Assembly: GCA_016929735.1 (NCBI GenBank)
Contig: JAFGID010000214.1
Span: forward strand, 1 to 5,039
DNA from: Ignavibacteriales bacterium
GTDB lineage: Bacteria; Bacteroidota; Ignavibacteria; Ignavibacteriales; Melioribacteraceae
Length of the DNA: 5,039 nucleotides
Reading direction: 5' to 3'
This document shows positions 4,672-5,039 of the stretch, one piece after another. Each line of letters opens with the position of its first letter. Positions within the stretch are counted from its first letter, which is position 1. Both the position numbers and the translations under genes were made by a program. The notes under the pieces were generated by a model that saw nothing but the letters and a program-made list of their open reading frames with translations, was not told the origin of the DNA and made no database searches.

Positions 4672-5039
4672 ATGCAAAAGAAAATTAATATCATCGGTGC
4701 TGGCATAGCCGGTTTATCTGCGGGATGTTATTTGCAAATGGCTGGTTATAAAACAGAAATTTTTGAATTACATTCACAACCTGGAGGTTTATGTACATCT
4801 TGGAAAAGGGGAGACTATACAATTGACGGTTGTATACATTGGCTCGTCGGCTCAAGTCCGAATAATGAATTTTATAATATGTGGAATGAAATTGTTGATA
4901 TGAAGAGCTTAAAATTTGTTGATTTCGAAATTTATGGACGGATGGAAGATAAAGATGGTAATTTTATTAATGTTTATACTGACGTTGAAAAACTTGAAAA
5001 GGAACTCTTAACTAAAGCTCCTGAGGATAAAGAATTAAT
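4672..5039 (+). CDS. FAD-dependent oxidoreductase, phytoene desaturase/retinol saturase-like (3' truncated)
   Basis: The first 122 residues of an oxidoreductase that runs off the right edge. Seen: an N-terminal Rossmann dinucleotide-binding motif, GAGIAG (9-14) followed by L-S-A-G, the acidic Glu32 at the end of the second strand that contacts the adenosine ribose, and the Gly-Gly pair (38-39) in QPGGLCTSWKRGDYTIDGCIHWLVG (36-60), which is the pattern of the COG1233 phytoene dehydrogenase/all-trans-retinol 13,14-reductase-like group. Members usually run to about 450-550 residues, so three quarters of the gene is missing. They desaturate or saturate long isoprenoid chains, but many of this subgroup lie outside carotenoid clusters and have no known substrate. 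No crtB- or crtE-like gene is visible here, so carotenoid synthesis is not shown. FAD-oxidoreductase assignment is strong; exact substrate is open. Confidence 0.85.
   Translation, partial: MQKKINIIGAGIAGLSAGCYLQMAGYKTEIFELHSQPGGLCTSWKRGDYTIDGCIHWLVGSSPNNEFYNMWNEIVDMKSLKFVDFEIYGRMEDKDGNFINVYTDVEKLEKELLTKAPEDKEL

Noticed and set aside
4672..5039. Carotenoid biosynthesis cluster
   Set aside because: Only the N-terminus of one COG1233-like FAD protein is visible; no phytoene synthase, prenyltransferase or cyclase gene is in the window, and many such proteins act outside carotenoid pathways.

Overview
This is an AT-rich window (roughly one third G+C by eye) with densely packed genes. It carries eight protein-coding genes, two of them cut by the window edges, and no RNA genes, CRISPR arrays or insertion sequences that I can see. 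The protein style (Lys/Ile/Asn-rich, small soluble anti-sigma, zinc-ribbon/DUF2007 protein, CPBP protease beside CdsA) and the weak or absent Shine-Dalgarno sequences before the genes that seem to lead transcripts suggest the Bacteroidota/Chlorobiota/Ignavibacteriota side of the FCB group. That placement is an inference, not something the sequence proves.

Layout, left to right. The 3' end of a MATE-family multidrug/Na+ antiporter gene (plus strand, to 427) converges on, and overlaps by 18 bp, a minus-strand block. Read in its own direction the block starts at 3409: a CPBP-family membrane protease (3409-2477), a zinc-ribbon plus DUF2007 protein (2442-2086), phosphatidate cytidylyltransferase CdsA (2102-1281), then after 78 bp an ECF sigma factor (1202-636) and its overlapping zinc-binding anti-sigma factor (646-410). 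A 382-bp AT-rich intergenic region (3411-3792, plus one base) separates this block from a plus-strand pair: a cation diffusion facilitator (3793-4662) and, 9 bp later, the start of an FAD-dependent phytoene-desaturase-like oxidoreductase that runs off the right edge.

How the genes may work together. CdsA makes CDP-diacylglycerol, the entry point of phospholipid synthesis. Its upstream neighbours are a membrane protease of the CAAX/bacteriocin-processing superfamily and a small protein that probably binds zinc. The sigma/anti-sigma pair is a self-contained regulatory switch: the anti-sigma has the H-x3-C-x2-C zinc motif of the ZAS family and no membrane segment, so a cytoplasmic (for example thiol-oxidising or metal) signal is more likely than a periplasmic one. 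Start-site context (no Shine-Dalgarno before the sigma gene, good ones before the genes inside each cluster) suggests that the sigma gene may begin its own transcript. The CDF protein has an essentially complete set of YiiP-like metal ligands, with His in place of the first Asp of the transport site, which favours a Zn2+ exporter.

Overall this looks like an ordinary chromosomal housekeeping and envelope region. I found no defence system, mobile element or clearly new system. The points most worth checking are the 18-bp palindrome in the intergenic region, the soluble ZAS-type sigma switch, and the conserved-neighbourhood question for the CPBP/DUF2007/CdsA set.
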